A DNA stretch of 64,000 bases, taken from contig NC_135046.1 of the NCBI RefSeq assembly GCF_051020975.1, forward strand, positions 6,696,001 through 6,760,000, in the 5' to 3' direction. Shown in pieces: positions 12,301 through 24,650 of the stretch. The number at the start of each line of letters is the position of its first letter. The stretch's first letter is position 1. The DNA is from Osmia lignaria lignaria. Taxonomy: Eukaryota; Arthropoda; Insecta; Hymenoptera; Megachilidae. The notes under the pieces were generated by a model. The model ran no database searches. It was not told the origin of the DNA and was given only the letters and a program-made list of their open reading frames with translations. Made by a program: the position numbers and the translations under genes.

Positions 12301-14220
12301 AGAAACGAGACTACTGGCTGATATATTCACCCCGCGATCAACCGGGCTACGGGAACGAAGAAGAGAAGAAAAGTAAAATGTATTTTCCCCTCGAATCTTT
12401 TCCTGCATCTTCGAACAGAGGAGCCAGTTGATTGGATGCAAAATTTCTCTGTTTTTATCCGGTTGATGTACATAAAATGTTCTCCCGAAGTTTCAATTTC
12501 AAGGGGGTGGTTATAAGTTAATTAATTAATTGTTTGTTGTAATTCAGAAGGTAATTGCAAAATTGATCTCGTGTCGATGAATCCTCTTTCGTTACACATC
12601 ACGTAATGGTGAAACGAAAATAGATATCATCGGTAAACGAGAAACGCACACGAAAAATGGAATAAAAATACCGTGATTGTTATTTATTCAACGCGTATCG
12701 CGATTGAATCCATTAGCAAACAGGGGAGGATTAAATATTTTCCACCGTGAAACAATGAAAATATCGAGAGAAACAACCATCAAGATGGAAGCGCGATTTT
12801 CCGTCGAAAAATCCACGTGAAAAACGTACCGTCCTCCGGACAATGTTGTTTACACCCGTTTTTCGATCGAAACAAAATAACTCTTTTAACTCGTTTATGT
12901 GTTAGTAACGGGATAATAAATTAGCCCCCTAAATCCGTCAATAGTTAAATACTTCATTCAACGGTAATAAACCCATAAACTCGACATGTGCCGTAGAAAA
13001 TTTGCAATTTTTTCAAATTAATACCAAAGTAATGTGTTTTTCCAAGTCACAGTTGTATCGCAACGAACAACCAGAATATACCAATCGAATAAACGAATTC
13101 ACAGTCAGTCCATCTGTTCTCCCGTGTATCGTCCCTCCAATGATTTATTAAATTAACGGATTCCTCTTGAATAGACGGACGCACGTGTGCACGCAACGGC
13201 AGCGGAGATTACAGGACAGAATTCGGCAGAGAAATGCCGCAGCCGAATCAATAGAGAGAGCACTGCTCCCCTCGGGCCTTATCGAGTGCATTCTCTCGAT
13301 CGCAGATATATTCCCGTTTCTCTGAACAAGCTGGCTGCATTCTATCGTCCACGTGACCAAAGTGCCGTGTCGCCTATGTTTGCCGAACCCCTCGGAAGGG
13401 TTCTTCCACCCTCGCCTCGGCGAGCGACTGGAACGGCTGAAAAGACGGGAAGAAGGAAGGAGAAGAAAGGGAAGAGCTCGTTGGCAACGTTTGAGACAAA
13501 GATGACGAACTGATAATAACGCGGGACAAAACTCATGCTTCCATTCTCCCGGGGGAATAAAGCTAGCTAGCTTGCCAGGCTAGAAATCGTTTTCTCCTGA
13601 TATTCTTCGCGGGTAGAAAGAGAATTGTTATCGTGCCCGTTGTAAAATTACCACCGATAAAGCAACGGTTCGTCGACGAGCAACAATCTCTCCGCGCAGC
13701 GTCGCGTCGCGATAACAACATCGTTGCCGAAACAGTATGTCCGAGAGAAATGTATCGATATTCGAGCAACGCCCGGTTTTTTACCCTTTTCTATTTCCCC
13801 TTTTTCTTTATTCCTCGATATCGGAGAACGCACGGTGGTTGCCTGTTCGTTGTCGCGGTTGCAATTGCTGCTCGATCGAGTCGGTTCGTTATTGAGTCGA
13901 TTACAGAGGCGGCGTCGTTTGCCAATGAAATTGAACGACTATAGGGGGAAAGAGGTTATTGCATAGGGAAACGGTGAATCGGGCTAGAGACGCGGATGGT
14001 ACTTATGCGCGACATTCTTCTTTCATGCGAAACCGCGAAGAGAAAAGAAGCCGAGTGGAAGGAGTATAGTTTCACCGACGCCTAAGCTCCGTGAACGTAA
14101 CACGTAAAATAACTGGAACGTTTCGTAAGCATAATTGCAGATTCTATCGGTGCCGCGATGCTGCTATCGTGCTGGAAGGCGGAGTTTTATGGATTCATTC
14201 GTCACCACCCTCCACTTTTG
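9307..14220. other. CpG-rich non-coding stretch, no gene seen
   Basis: The part from about 9300 to 11260 is rich in CG and resembles regulatory or 5' untranslated sequence. A CTCF-core match on the minus strand (TAGGGGGCAG, 9468-9477) is present without the 5' half of the motif. An ATG at 10948 opens a 107-codon frame that contains no recognisable domain. A DRE motif (TATCGATA) is at 13753-13760. Frames near 12000-12440 are open on both strands and are treated as chance. Confidence 0.55.
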
Positions 14221-14234
14221 CCACCAGATAGCGC
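14221..14234 (+). promoter_or_regulatory. CTCF-like binding site
   Basis: CCACCAGATAGCGC matches the CTCF consensus CCASYAGRKGGCRS at 13 of 14 positions; the tenth base is A where G is expected. That position lies in the conserved GGC core, so the site may be weaker than the one at 6915. It has the same orientation as that site, 7.3 kb away. No gene lies between the two. Confidence 0.35.
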
Positions 14235-17200
14235 AGTTTCACCGTGATATTCACCTTGATTTCCGCCACCTCTGTAATTGATAGCCACTCTATTTAATTC
14301 CTTCGTTTATTCAACGACAACGCGACGGAAACTGGACTGTCAGGATCGATTCGACAGTCACTTATCGCCGTTTCGTTAAGCGTCTGACCGGGCCAAGGTT
14401 TCATTTCGTTGAATGCCGGAGTGAAATAGTTGTAATTATTCGAAGAAACGAGATCCGAGCGTTGGAATTCCATCGTTGACTAGATAGTTTGCAAACTGTA
14501 TCCGTGTGGCGCGACGCACCTCACGCGTTAAATGCAAGTCTCATAATTCCCAACTGCGCAAGTTAATTAGTCGACGTGACTCGATAACTCTCGTGGTAAA
14601 CTCGATAAGGACGGCCAATACCCTCGAGTCTTCGAGTTGGTCTCGCGACAGAATTTCTAATCAGTTGATGGGATCGTTGACACCTTTGAAACAAGTTCAC
14701 TTCGTCGGAAATTTCTGCGGTTCAGAAATTGCTAATTGTCAAAGGTATTCTATAAATAGCGATTGCTTTGACAAATATTATTTTCCTTCGTGGCTTTGCA
14801 TTAGCTTCTTTATTTCCAATGGCTTTATGCTACCAATCAGAGAAGACTGAAATCTGTTAGAAATTTTGAACGTCTCATTAGTTTCTGGCCGATATTTTAA
14901 AGATAGTTGTTGGATTAATATTTAATGAATGATCCAAATTCGAAATCCATCAATGTGATTGATGTAATGAGATAGACAAATTTCGACGACCCGCTTAAGA
15001 ACTATTTCAAGAGAGGCGACCAGTATGGCGCAGATCCATAATGATGGACAGAAATGAGGGGACGAAGGGAGGTTAAATGCAACACGATCCCGAGCACTGC
15101 TCGGACGAAGACGATAAATTAAATCCGGGAGTTAAGCGCAGATTCGCGTGAGCAATGAAATTGCTGAACCGGAAGTTATCGCGGCTCAAAGCGGCGTGGC
15201 CCGTTGGATCACCTGAAATTTCGTTATCACAGTGACCGAGGGAAGAGAAGAGGGACAGAGTGGAACAGTAACGGGACGACATGGAAATGGTTTAACATCG
15301 TTTATCGCGTGTCAAGAAGCGTAACGCTTTCGAATCGCTTGATTCTCGTGTTCGCATCGGTTCGTTAACCGTTCGACTAGTAAAAATATCCACGGGGTTT
15401 CGTCGTCGACCTATATTTTCCATTCATCTCTCTCTTTGATATGTGTGTTGCTAAATACCGAGAGGATTAATCAGATTTTCGATAGAACAGAATCGTGAAG
15501 CGCGGATTCGAGATTAGAAGAGAAAATAGAACAAAGGTACGACAGAGTTTATCCACCCTGCCACGTCCTGGAATATCGACCTAGCCATTTTTCACCTTCT
15601 ATCCGGGATGCTCTGTATTTCGAAGGGCGAAGTAACACGATTTTCAAAGGTACTCCTGACTCCGCGTTGTTGGTAATTCCTTTTTCGTGCGTTTCCTTTC
15701 GTGTCACGGCCGTTGTTCACCGAGTCAGCTACCACAGAGAGAAGAATTCCAAGGAAAACACGGAAAGAAGAAGACGAAGACAGAGGGTGACCGGTATAAG
15801 ACAACGTTACGATCCTCACGGGATGGGCAGAACGAGCCAGCAAGCAAGAAAAAGAAACACGTACACGGACCGTGTCGAGGGTCCACTCGAACGTGGCGGT
15901 CTCTTCTCCAACGAAACGAGGAACGAAAAACAAAAAGGGTGGACGAGGGTTGAATATTTATTTATAGATTTTTTTTCACTCGATACCTCCACTCAGACTT
16001 TCGTGGATTGTCCAACGCAGAGGAGGCAGAGAGCACTTCATTTCGAATACCGGCTCGCGCAATATCGAACTATCTCTCCTTCTGTGTGCGTGTTTCAACA
16101 CCGGTTGGAATAATTTGCAAACACAGCGAGAAAATTACACGAGACGAGCCATTCGATCTAAGCGACGCGAGGTATCGATCGTTGGTAAAAAAATAATTCA
16201 CTGAAAAGCTTGTCTTATGAAAGGAAAAAATATTCAATGAACCGCTTCGTTCGTAGTCTGACCCTTTGAAACCGCGAGGAAACAGACTCTATACGAAAAT
16301 GAAAATTGAAAAAGTCGAAGAAAGCTCGACGGAAATGGTATCCACCCTGTTTATTCCCAAGTTGCGGCCTTTCGAGCTGAGGCATCGGAGTCGAAGACCG
16401 CGTTTCCGTGAACGCGACGAGACGCGGCTCTATTTAAACGCGAAATGATGAAAAAAAATGAAAAGCGTGGCTCGTGTGGCAGTCGCACGAACGGATCGAC
16501 CTCTCGATTTTCGCACGCGTCGATCGATTCCCCATTGCACTTCGTTTCAAGCCTCCTGCTGCACCTTGCTACAAAGACCTCTGCGCACCCGTGCTGGCGA
16601 CTTGCATTGCAAAGCACTTCCGGTCGAGAGGATCCTCCACGTCGTCACTCCGCCCACGGGGCTGTACGAAAGGGTCAAAGGGTAAGAAGGGTTCGTTGGC
16701 CCTCGATCAACTCCCTACCACGCGTACAGGTCACCTACTATCAACCTGTGCTGTCTGTATGCATTTACCTGCGGTTCCAACTCACCCTGTCTCTGCACTT
16801 TCAGTCGCCACTTTATTTTCCAACCCTTCCGCCAGACGATCGACGATTACACTATTGCCGAAAGTCACGTTTTTCTTTCTTTCAACCGTTTAATCAATTT
16901 ATAAATTAGATTTATGTAGATTTTTCAGGTCATTTTTCAAAAAGACTTTTTAATTTTCCAATCATATCCGAAGAATCCAATATTATTTGTTGGAATTATT
17001 ATTATTTGCTGGATGTAAGTTGATGGTCGTCTGTTTTCTTGATTATTGACCAGGTAGTTCCCTTACGTACTATGCCCGGACATTTGCATATTTTGTTTCG
17101 GACACGAATTTCGTTCTATCTCGGAAGTGCATCTTTCGTATGCATACCCTATACCCGTGGATTACGAAAGAACGAGCCTGTTCCGGGAATTTTTTACCGT

Positions 17201-17904
17201 CGAAATTTCGAGACGCAAAGCCACGGCAAATCGAGCGTACAATCTGGAAGGCTGTCTCTTGCTTCGAAATTGCAAAATCGTCTCGTAAACTTTACGAGTT
17301 TTTTCTATGCCGCGCCGGAGGGGGAGGTTTTATGTACGATAGACCGTCCCAGATTTCTGATGGAGTCATTTTTTTTTTATTCTCCCTGTAATTTCGTTTT
17401 ATTAGTTTCGAACATACGCGCCGTTTAGTCAACGTTTCGACGGAGTACTCCATTCGTTTCGATCGGCTTTTTGAACGTTTTAATGAACGATGACGGACGC
17501 GGCAAATTTTTTCATGTGAAAACGTACGAAACGTCCCTTCCAGCTTCCGTTCGAACGGACAGCAGGCGGATCACGGGACTTTACGATGTCGCTCACGCAC
17601 CGTTGACTTTTGTCTCCGGGAACCGGCAAGTTTTTCAAGCTCTGCCGATTTTTCCTCCAGTCACGGCCTTTGAAGGCTACGCAACGAATGGAAAATGTTC
17701 AGCGGGATAGGGTGGAATTAGGATATATGGCAATCTTTTTTCACGAGAAACGTAGCAAATGTTTGGACTCGTCCACTTAAAGTTTCTTGCGAAGCGCAAT
17801 TTTTCTCCGGAAGAACGTAATTCCAGAAGGTGCGAAATGCAATTTCTCGTGGAATCTTCTTTCCGCACAACTGTGTTCAACGTTGCGCTCAAAAATCCTC
17901 TTCT

Positions 17905-17905
<1 letters not shown>
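14235..17905. other. Non-coding stretch, no gene seen
   Basis: Open frames at 15590-16110 and 16445-16910 overlap on both strands and have no family resemblance. A donor-like GTAAGA at 16683 follows an 75-codon frame, but the possible acceptor upstream ends in AAAG and is weak, so no exon is called. An AT-rich tract runs from 16900 to 17040. An octamer ATTTGCAT is at 17082. Confidence 0.55.

Positions 17906-17963
<58 letters not shown>
17906..17963. repeat. (GA)29 microsatellite
   Basis: Twenty-nine uninterrupted GA dinucleotides span 58 bases. It creates artificial Arg-Glu and Ser-Leu repeat frames on the two strands that are not genes. Long GA tracts can be bound by GAGA-type factors and are usually highly polymorphic in length. 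Confidence 0.97.
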
Positions 17964-17964
<1 letters not shown>

Positions 17965-20699
17965 GTAATACACGGAGCTGAAAAGCGCAAAATTCCTCTC
18001 GAAAGTACGTCGATTTTTCTGCTCATCTGGCTGCTCCGTGTCGTGAAGGGATCGCACGAGAGGTTACGTTGCCTCTGAAGGTATTTGTTCGCATAACACG
18101 CGTCAACACGCTGCTTCGGCCCCGAGGAGAACTCTTCGTTCGCTTTTTCCTTTTTTTTTTAGGAACGTTTCGCGAAGATGAGCAGGACAGGAAAAGGGCG
18201 AAAGACGGCGAAGAAAAGTTTACGACGTGACGCGTGTCCCATATGATACACCAGACTGTCTCCATTCGTTCCACGTTTCTTATTCCGTTTTAGTACGTCT
18301 CTTTCGTCGTGTGCACGTTACATTATTCGGCGAAACAACGCGTAAGCTTGTTAAAAAAGAAACGGTAAAAATATACACCAATTTAGACTCTCTCTCAATT
18401 ACATCAAAAGGAGCACGATTCAATTCAATTATTATTCTTACAATTCATATAAAATATAAAAGAAAAAAAAATTTAATATTATATTGAAATTTTCTAAATA
18501 TTTCTAAGGCAAGTCCCGCAGAATTTTCTCTGTTTAATGATCAACCAAAACGTAATCATTTTAACGTACTCGAAAAAGGCGTTTCACGGAATCACCCCTT
18601 TCTGAAAGATCGCTTTGACGCGTGCCACGCGTTCCTTTTACATCTTTTCCTCTCGCGAACAAAGACCGCGAAGAAGAGAAATTTAACTCTCAATTAACGG
18701 AGTCGGTTTCGCTAACGAATCGTGACTGGTCGACGTCCCTCCATGGCGTCGGCTAAGGACGTCGACCGCGTCAGGACGAATTATCACGCTTAAGGACACA
18801 ACGCGGCCGTCCCGACGCTATAACGACGTCCTCCCGTGGCTGCATCCTGCCCCGCCCAATTATCGTATGGCGTTAATTACGCCGCGATTAAGCCGGCCAG
18901 CCGAGCGACCGCAGCCGCGCCAAACCGCGAGGGAATTTGAATTTCCCGCGAGAACCATCGTTCGTCCTCTGCGAACGTCTATCTCTAGGAAGGAACATCG
19001 AATGTGTCTTATTTGTTTAAGAAAATTCAAGTTATTTGACGCGGTTCATTAAAAAATAAAATGTTCGTTATCTTAAAATAGGAAATGTTAAATTTGCAAA
19101 GACGAATCCCACAGAAGTTGACGCGTTAATAATACACGTTTCGCTCGGCAAACTATATTTTCCGTGTACCGTAGGAATAATTTATTGCTTGTGAAAGAGG
19201 AGAAAGTGGAGACGGATCAATTATTGGTAGGAGCTAGGATCCCGAGGAACGTTCTTCTAAGTAGTTCGCCGGAAAGCGTGCGAGGGTGCGGCTGACGCGT
19301 TTCGTCGGGGATCTCAAGGTGGAGACAGGGACGGCCGCATCGCTTCGAGTTAGCATATAAATGAAATTTCCCGTGGTCCGGTGAATGCCAATAGACGGGC
19401 CAGGCTTTCTATGATGTTGCACGCGTGTGCAAGAGCCGCGTATACCCCGAAACATTCCGTCGAGACATGTACGACCTTTGAATAGCTACATCTTGGGGAA
19501 ACTCCTTCGTGAAAACGAGACATTGACTTTGTTTCTCGAAAATTTTGCATCACAATTACAATATTAAATTTAACTAAATAATTAATATATATTGTCCGCT
19601 TCGAGTCACGACTGCTAATGCAAATAATGATAATAATAATAATAATAAAAAAATGAAAGAAACGTTCATGCAAATTGATGCATCCGCGCAATTTCATCGC
19701 TACAACTTTCCTGGCCAATTTATTTCACCAGAGGGGCAGACGTTCGCGGAACACGCGGCAATTCAGTTCCCGTAATTTCCGTTCTGTGTAATATATCGGT
19801 ATGAATCATTTATGGCGTCGTTAATTGAGTCGGTACAATGCGATGGTCGATACGGTACCGTGGGAGGAAGTAGCACGAGCAATGGTACTACAATCCGGCA
19901 CCGTTGGCAGAATGTCAATGAGCCGGTCGGTTTTGTACGACGAAATAACGTGTTCGTGGAAAGCCGTCCGCGTTGGAAGGATCACCCCGGTACCTGTGCA
20001 TTCTGTACACGATGGAAAACGATGCCAACGTGTGACCAAAGCCGATTGGCTACCACCCTCTTTCTTTCGCCGGCTTCGCGAAATTTCCGATCGACTCGCA
20101 TTCGTCTGCCCGGAATTCTCTATGAACCGAGTGACTGACGTTTGCCGGTTTGTCGGTCGATAGGAAAAACCTCCACGTTTCTCTGCAAACGTTTCTGCTT
20201 ATTTGAAACAATGCCGATGAAATAAGAAGAGATTTAAATTTTGAAAAATCAATTTGGAGAATTATTTCTTCAGAGAATTATTCAAGGATTAATTTATTAA
20301 TTATTAGACTTAATTAAAATTATCGAGACGATTTGTAAAGTACAATCTACATTATTTTACATTTCCTACGAAATAGATGGAATACAAAAATGGAACAGCG
20401 ATTCCCTGTTACAGGGTAACGAGAGATTAACACGATCCTTCGAATTAAACAATGAACCGCTCGCCAATTAAAACTTTTCCATGAAGTTCGGGTCGAAGTT
20501 GGGAGAGAAGCCGGGGCGGACGAAAGTTTCACACGGGCCGGACGTTAAACGGCGCCTCAGGAAAATAATTATTCGCATCGGCCGTTATCTTGCGGCGTTT
20601 ACACGGTGTGCCAGGAACGGCGATAAGATGCTACGCGGTGGCATTCACTTGGCCCAACTTCGCCGAGCGTCGGCGTGGCCATTATCGGCATTAACGGGC
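17964..20699. other. Non-coding stretch with regulatory-type sequence
   Basis: No exon is supported. The block 18690-18990 is CpG-rich with TAAT-core motifs and the inverted repeat listed separately. AT-rich tracts lie at 18360-18500 and 19540-19650, the latter with a (TAA)n run at about 19630-19648. Frames around 19810-20160 overlap on both strands and look like chance. Confidence 0.55.
18728..18767. repeat. Perfect 11-bp inverted repeat
   Basis: GGTCGACGTCC (18728-18738) and GGACGTCGACC (18757-18767) are exact reverse complements around an 18-base loop. Each arm contains the palindrome GACGTC, a CREB/ATF-type core, so this may be a paired binding site and not a structural hairpin. A further copy of the half-motif ACGACGTCC lies about 60 bases downstream. 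Confidence 0.65.
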
Positions 20700-20775
20700 A
20701 AATTCGACGATAGCCTCGAAGCCGAGTGCAACTGCAATTAAGGCCGTCGGAGAAGAACCGATTCGTGCCAAGTGC
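20700..20775 (+). repeat. Duplicated non-coding element, copy A
   Basis: This 76-base segment is clearly related to 21135-21206. Both begin AAATTCGACGA, share GAGTGCAAYTGCAATTAAGG with one mismatch, and end in a GATTCGT(T)GCCAAG block in the same order and orientation, with small indels between blocks. The shared blocks include CAATTA, a homeodomain-type core. The interval lies in frames without protein resemblance, so it is taken as a duplicated regulatory element. Confidence 0.6.
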
Positions 20776-21134
20776 ATCCTTCGCAACGTTCTCGCTCCTT
20801 TCTCCACCACCCCTATTCTTCGCTCCGTCTAGCTCGTTTAATAGACGAACCAAGAGGAAGGAGAAGCAAGTGTGCTTCAACAAGAAATACTGTGAGACCG
20901 AGTGATTCTAGTGTATGTGTTAGAGTATATGAAAGTATCTTCCACAACGTATCGGTTTTCGGGTGGCATGTGTGAAACACTTTAGAAAGTTTCAGCCATA
21001 AAATAGTCAAGACGGACGATCTATATACTTTATTTCAAAAGTAATTAAATTATATTTTTATCCGAATTAGTTTTTTTATTCAGAAAAATAAAGGATGCTT
21101 CGAATGACGGTTCACGATGCGCCTGTTATCGGTG

Positions 21135-21206
21135 AAATTCGACGAGAACGGTCGAGTGCAATTGCAATTAAGGTGCATCGATGAAAAGCGATTCGTTGCC
21201 AAGCGC
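21135..21206 (+). repeat. Duplicated non-coding element, copy B
   Basis: Second copy of the element at 20700-20775, in direct orientation and offset by 435 bases. Three blocks are retained (AAATTCGACGA, GAGTGCAATTGCAATTAAGG and GCGATTCGTTGCCAAG). TTATCGG also occurs just upstream of both copies. Divergence is mainly in the spacers, the pattern expected of duplicated binding-site clusters. Confidence 0.6.
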
Positions 21207-23357
21207 TACGTTACCGCTGCACCTCCGTCTCGCCTAAGATGTACCTTCTCTACTGCGGCTCAACGGAAACCTGGTAATTCGACGTACGAGCAGGGAATTC
21301 AATATCGATTGTTGGCAACGCGAAGGGTCTTCAAGTTTCTTCGTTTTCGCACGGTGGACTTTAAACATCGTTGCAAACGAACTTGCAATGCTGTTTGTCT
21401 TCTTCTCGGAAATCACGTTGGTGATTTATACGATAGTTTAACATTCCTTAGAAACTTTATTACGCTGCACTAAAGAAGATTTGTGTTAATAATCAATTTC
21501 TCTCTTATCGCGACAAGATTTACAACCAGCTTGTTTATCATCGCGCGTTCGCAATTTTCTCAGCGCAAACATTATCGACAAGCAAGCATAATCTAATAAA
21601 TAGCCCCGAGGAAGGGAAGGTAGCTACGTAAATATCGTTCTCGTCAGGGATAATAAGAGAGCCAGTGTTTCTCCTGGCCAGGGAAGAAAACGGCTGTAAA
21701 CGAGAATTTAAACGCGACCGAATGAGCCGACGATCGCAGCTTGTGGACCGTTTCCGGTTAATGCGATTTATCGGCGTTTTGCGCAGTGCGGCGAAAATTG
21801 GCGATGAATACGAAAGGAGGCGAGCAGGAAGAAGGGAGGCGATCGGCAGGAAGGAAAATCGTCGGGATGGATACTACGGCTTAACGGGAGGCGTTTAACT
21901 CGCCTCGTTTCATCCAGCCTGTTCAAAACCAATCGCGAGCATCGTTTGCCTGCCAGTTTTGATGCTCTATAATCGTTTAATAAGTCGGCTGACATCGGAT
22001 CTGCCAACGACAGACTATTCCGAGCGACATCGTTCAGAATTTATGTTATTGAACGATGTACATATGTATAGCTTAGACAGGATGTTTCGTTATTCAGCGA
22101 CCTGGTTTAATCGATCAAACCGTTAAAGGACGATGAACCTAAATACACTGGGTATCCCATAAATTCCACTAATCATACTGAAATTAGAATTTCTGTTATT
22201 TTCAATTAGAATAAAATTTGTATTTTCCGAATTTTAACGATTCGACTAGCGGACGCGGGCTGATTTTGATCTCATAATTTCGTTGGATTTCAAAAGGACG
22301 AAATTATATCGGGAGCTGGAGAAGTTTCGTTATTCCGGGGCGGCAATAAATACTGACCTATTTTATGCAAATTGCTGGTTACAGGCGCGAAACTGACTAC
22401 CCCCTTTAGGCTCGTATAAACGCGCTTCCGGCGCCCGTTATTAAAGCGCTTGTAACGTAGAGTAGTTCCATCCAAAAAGAAGCATCTCGTTGAGGATGAG
22501 AAGATAGAAAAGAAGAACAGAGAGATAGAATTGTAACGGCTAGAGTAGGAATAGAGTAGAGTAGTAAAGTAAGAATTTTATGCAGAACACCGGCAACCTT
22601 TCTCCATTTACGTTCCATACATTTAGAATCGCGCGGTAAATTGTGGTACGTTGCAATTTGCAAAAAATTAATTTAGTATCAATAATCGAAATGAAATTTA
22701 TATTATCCACTTGGTACGTGTTCAGAATATATCTTTTCCCTACGAAATCCTCCAATTGGAAAAACGACAAAACGTGAAGCACGAAGCGGTTCCCTTTTAT
22801 CGAGGAAGCCAAAGTGAGGTCGGTTTTCATAAGACGAAAAGCAAAAAAAAAAAAAAGGAGGGGCAGAGAAATTTTCGTGAACGGCGAGCAACGGTGGTTG
22901 GTGGCTGGAAAAATCCGCAATATCCGGTGTGTTCCAGCGACCCTCGGCCGGTGTAAGCATTTTAATAACAAGCAACCGGAGCGGCGCGACGGTGCTCCCT
23001 TACGCTCGCACGTTCAACGACGTCGTGCTGTGTTTGTGCTGCCTCTTGCAACGATGCCCGACGATTTGCATGAAATTGAAAGGTTCTCGGCCTGGTGCGC
23101 CGCGATCGGAGCCGGCCTCTCGTTAGAATGGAAATCGTGGATTGAAATTTTCAGACGACCGGCGAGCGTGTCTCCTCGTGCGTGAACGCGCGCGCGACCA
23201 GCCTCGAGCACAGCTTTTTCAGACTGGATCGATATAGAGTAAAATCTGTCTATACGCTCGCTCGAACTACAGGCTCTGTCAAAAATAACGTACACTGAGA
23301 GAATTGAAAATAAAATTTAAATATTTTCTAATTTCCATGCGGTGGAAATAAACTTAC
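21207..23357. other. Non-coding stretch, no gene seen
   Basis: Open frames here have no recognisable content. A purine tract with a run of 13 A lies at about 22842-22860 and makes lysine-rich artefact frames. Octamer motifs are at 22365-22372 (plus) and 23064-23071 (minus). No splice-bounded exon could be supported. Confidence 0.55.
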
Positions 23358-23397
23358 GAAATTACGTGTACTGGGAAAAGTGTCCAGGAAAATCTTC
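23358..23397 (-). CDS. Candidate 40-bp internal exon
   Basis: On the minus strand a pyrimidine-rich acceptor (TCTCGATTTTCATGCAG|) precedes a 40-base interval followed by a strong donor (|GTAAGTTTA). One frame is open without stops: after one base that completes a split codon it reads KIFLDTFPSTRNF and ends in phase 0. The start phase is compatible with the exon at 30767-31079, which ends two bases into a codon, but a phase match has a one-in-three chance and other exons could intervene. I do not recognise the peptide. Splice sites are the only evidence. Confidence 0.2.
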
Positions 23398-24589
23398 CTG
23401 CATGAAAATCGAGAATCTTTCTATTTTATAGAACGGGACATGAAATGGTCCTACGACACCTTCGCGTTTCTCTTTTTTCACTCCTCGCGCGCCATTGAAC
23501 GAAACGAAAAGATTAAATCTGATTGGAAAAACATCACGCGAATGGGATACACAGGTGCCATGTACGCTTTGAGGACCACGTATCGAGAACACTGAGTGCA
23601 TTCAGCGTACCGTGAAGTCCTGTTTATCTGCGTGGGTGTGGAACGAATGTACATTCATAGCTGGTGCCACCGTGACGCCTATCTATGACGTACAAAAGCA
23701 AACAGCAAACGGCAGAGGAGAAATTGTATCGCGGTTCGATATTTACTTTGTGAAACAACATCGAAACACCACGTGCATAACATTATATTCTTGCAATGTA
23801 GCTAATTAAATTAGAAGAGAACAGAGTTTCTATACCGTATTGTAACCTTTTGACATTAATCATCCATGCACGAAAATTAACTACATTTGTCTATATTTTA
23901 TATGACAATGAGTTAAAGGACGGATAACCCAATTACTTGGCATTTTAAACAGACTGTACCAATTAACTGTACCATAATACACTGACTGTGATTCAGTATT
24001 CAAGAGTTTCTAAGAACGATCCAACCTGGATATCGAACACATAATAACTACTCTCGTATTCCGCAAATCGATTCGTTCCATCTCAAACCCCCATTACCGG
24101 GCTTTCTATTCCGATCGGAAATTTTCAACCGAACAAAAGAAGAAAGTACATATTTTCTGTTCAACGCGATGCATCGTTCATCCGCGAAATTATTCCCGTG
24201 AATTCTGAACAGTTATAATCGCGCGGCAAGTAGATTCGGTAAAAGTGTCGACCGATTCGATTCAAGAGCATCAAAACGATCCGGTGGTGCGGTTTCGTCG
24301 CGCGTTGACGAAACCAGAAGGAGGAAAAAAGGAGGAAGATCGGAGTTCGATTGGGCATCAACGTCCCGAGCAGAGAAATCATCCAATTACGTGGTTGGCA
24401 GATAATCGATAAGCCGCGATAAAAGTTCGATCCGTGGGTGGTTCGTGCAAGTTTTATCGGGGAACGCGGTCGACGGTGAACCACCGTGCAAACGTGACCA
24501 CGTATGCGCGGTTTCTGTATGCATTCGTTGCATTATTTAACCGTCCGACATTACGCTCGGCCCACTCGCGAGCGTCCACGAGTACTTAC

Positions 24590-24650
24590 TCGCCAGGCAC
24601 GTCGACGAGTATCCAATGAATGTACTTGCGATACGCGAACAATGTGTCAT
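24590..24650 (-). CDS. Candidate start exon, very weak
   Basis: A minus-strand ATG at 24650 is immediately preceded by an in-frame TAA and opens 20 codons plus one base before a consensus donor, |GTAAGT. The peptide begins MTHCSRIAST and resembles nothing known to me. There is no promoter motif nearby. A consensus donor this close to an ATG can arise by chance in 64 kb, so this is listed only for completeness. Confidence 0.12.

Noticed and set aside
16458..16685. Frame ending at a GTAAGA donor
   Set aside because: The only upstream acceptor ends in AAAG, and the peptide has no recognisable feature.
17677..18078. Ser-Leu and Arg-Glu repeat proteins on both strands
   Set aside because: Created by the (GA)29 microsatellite.
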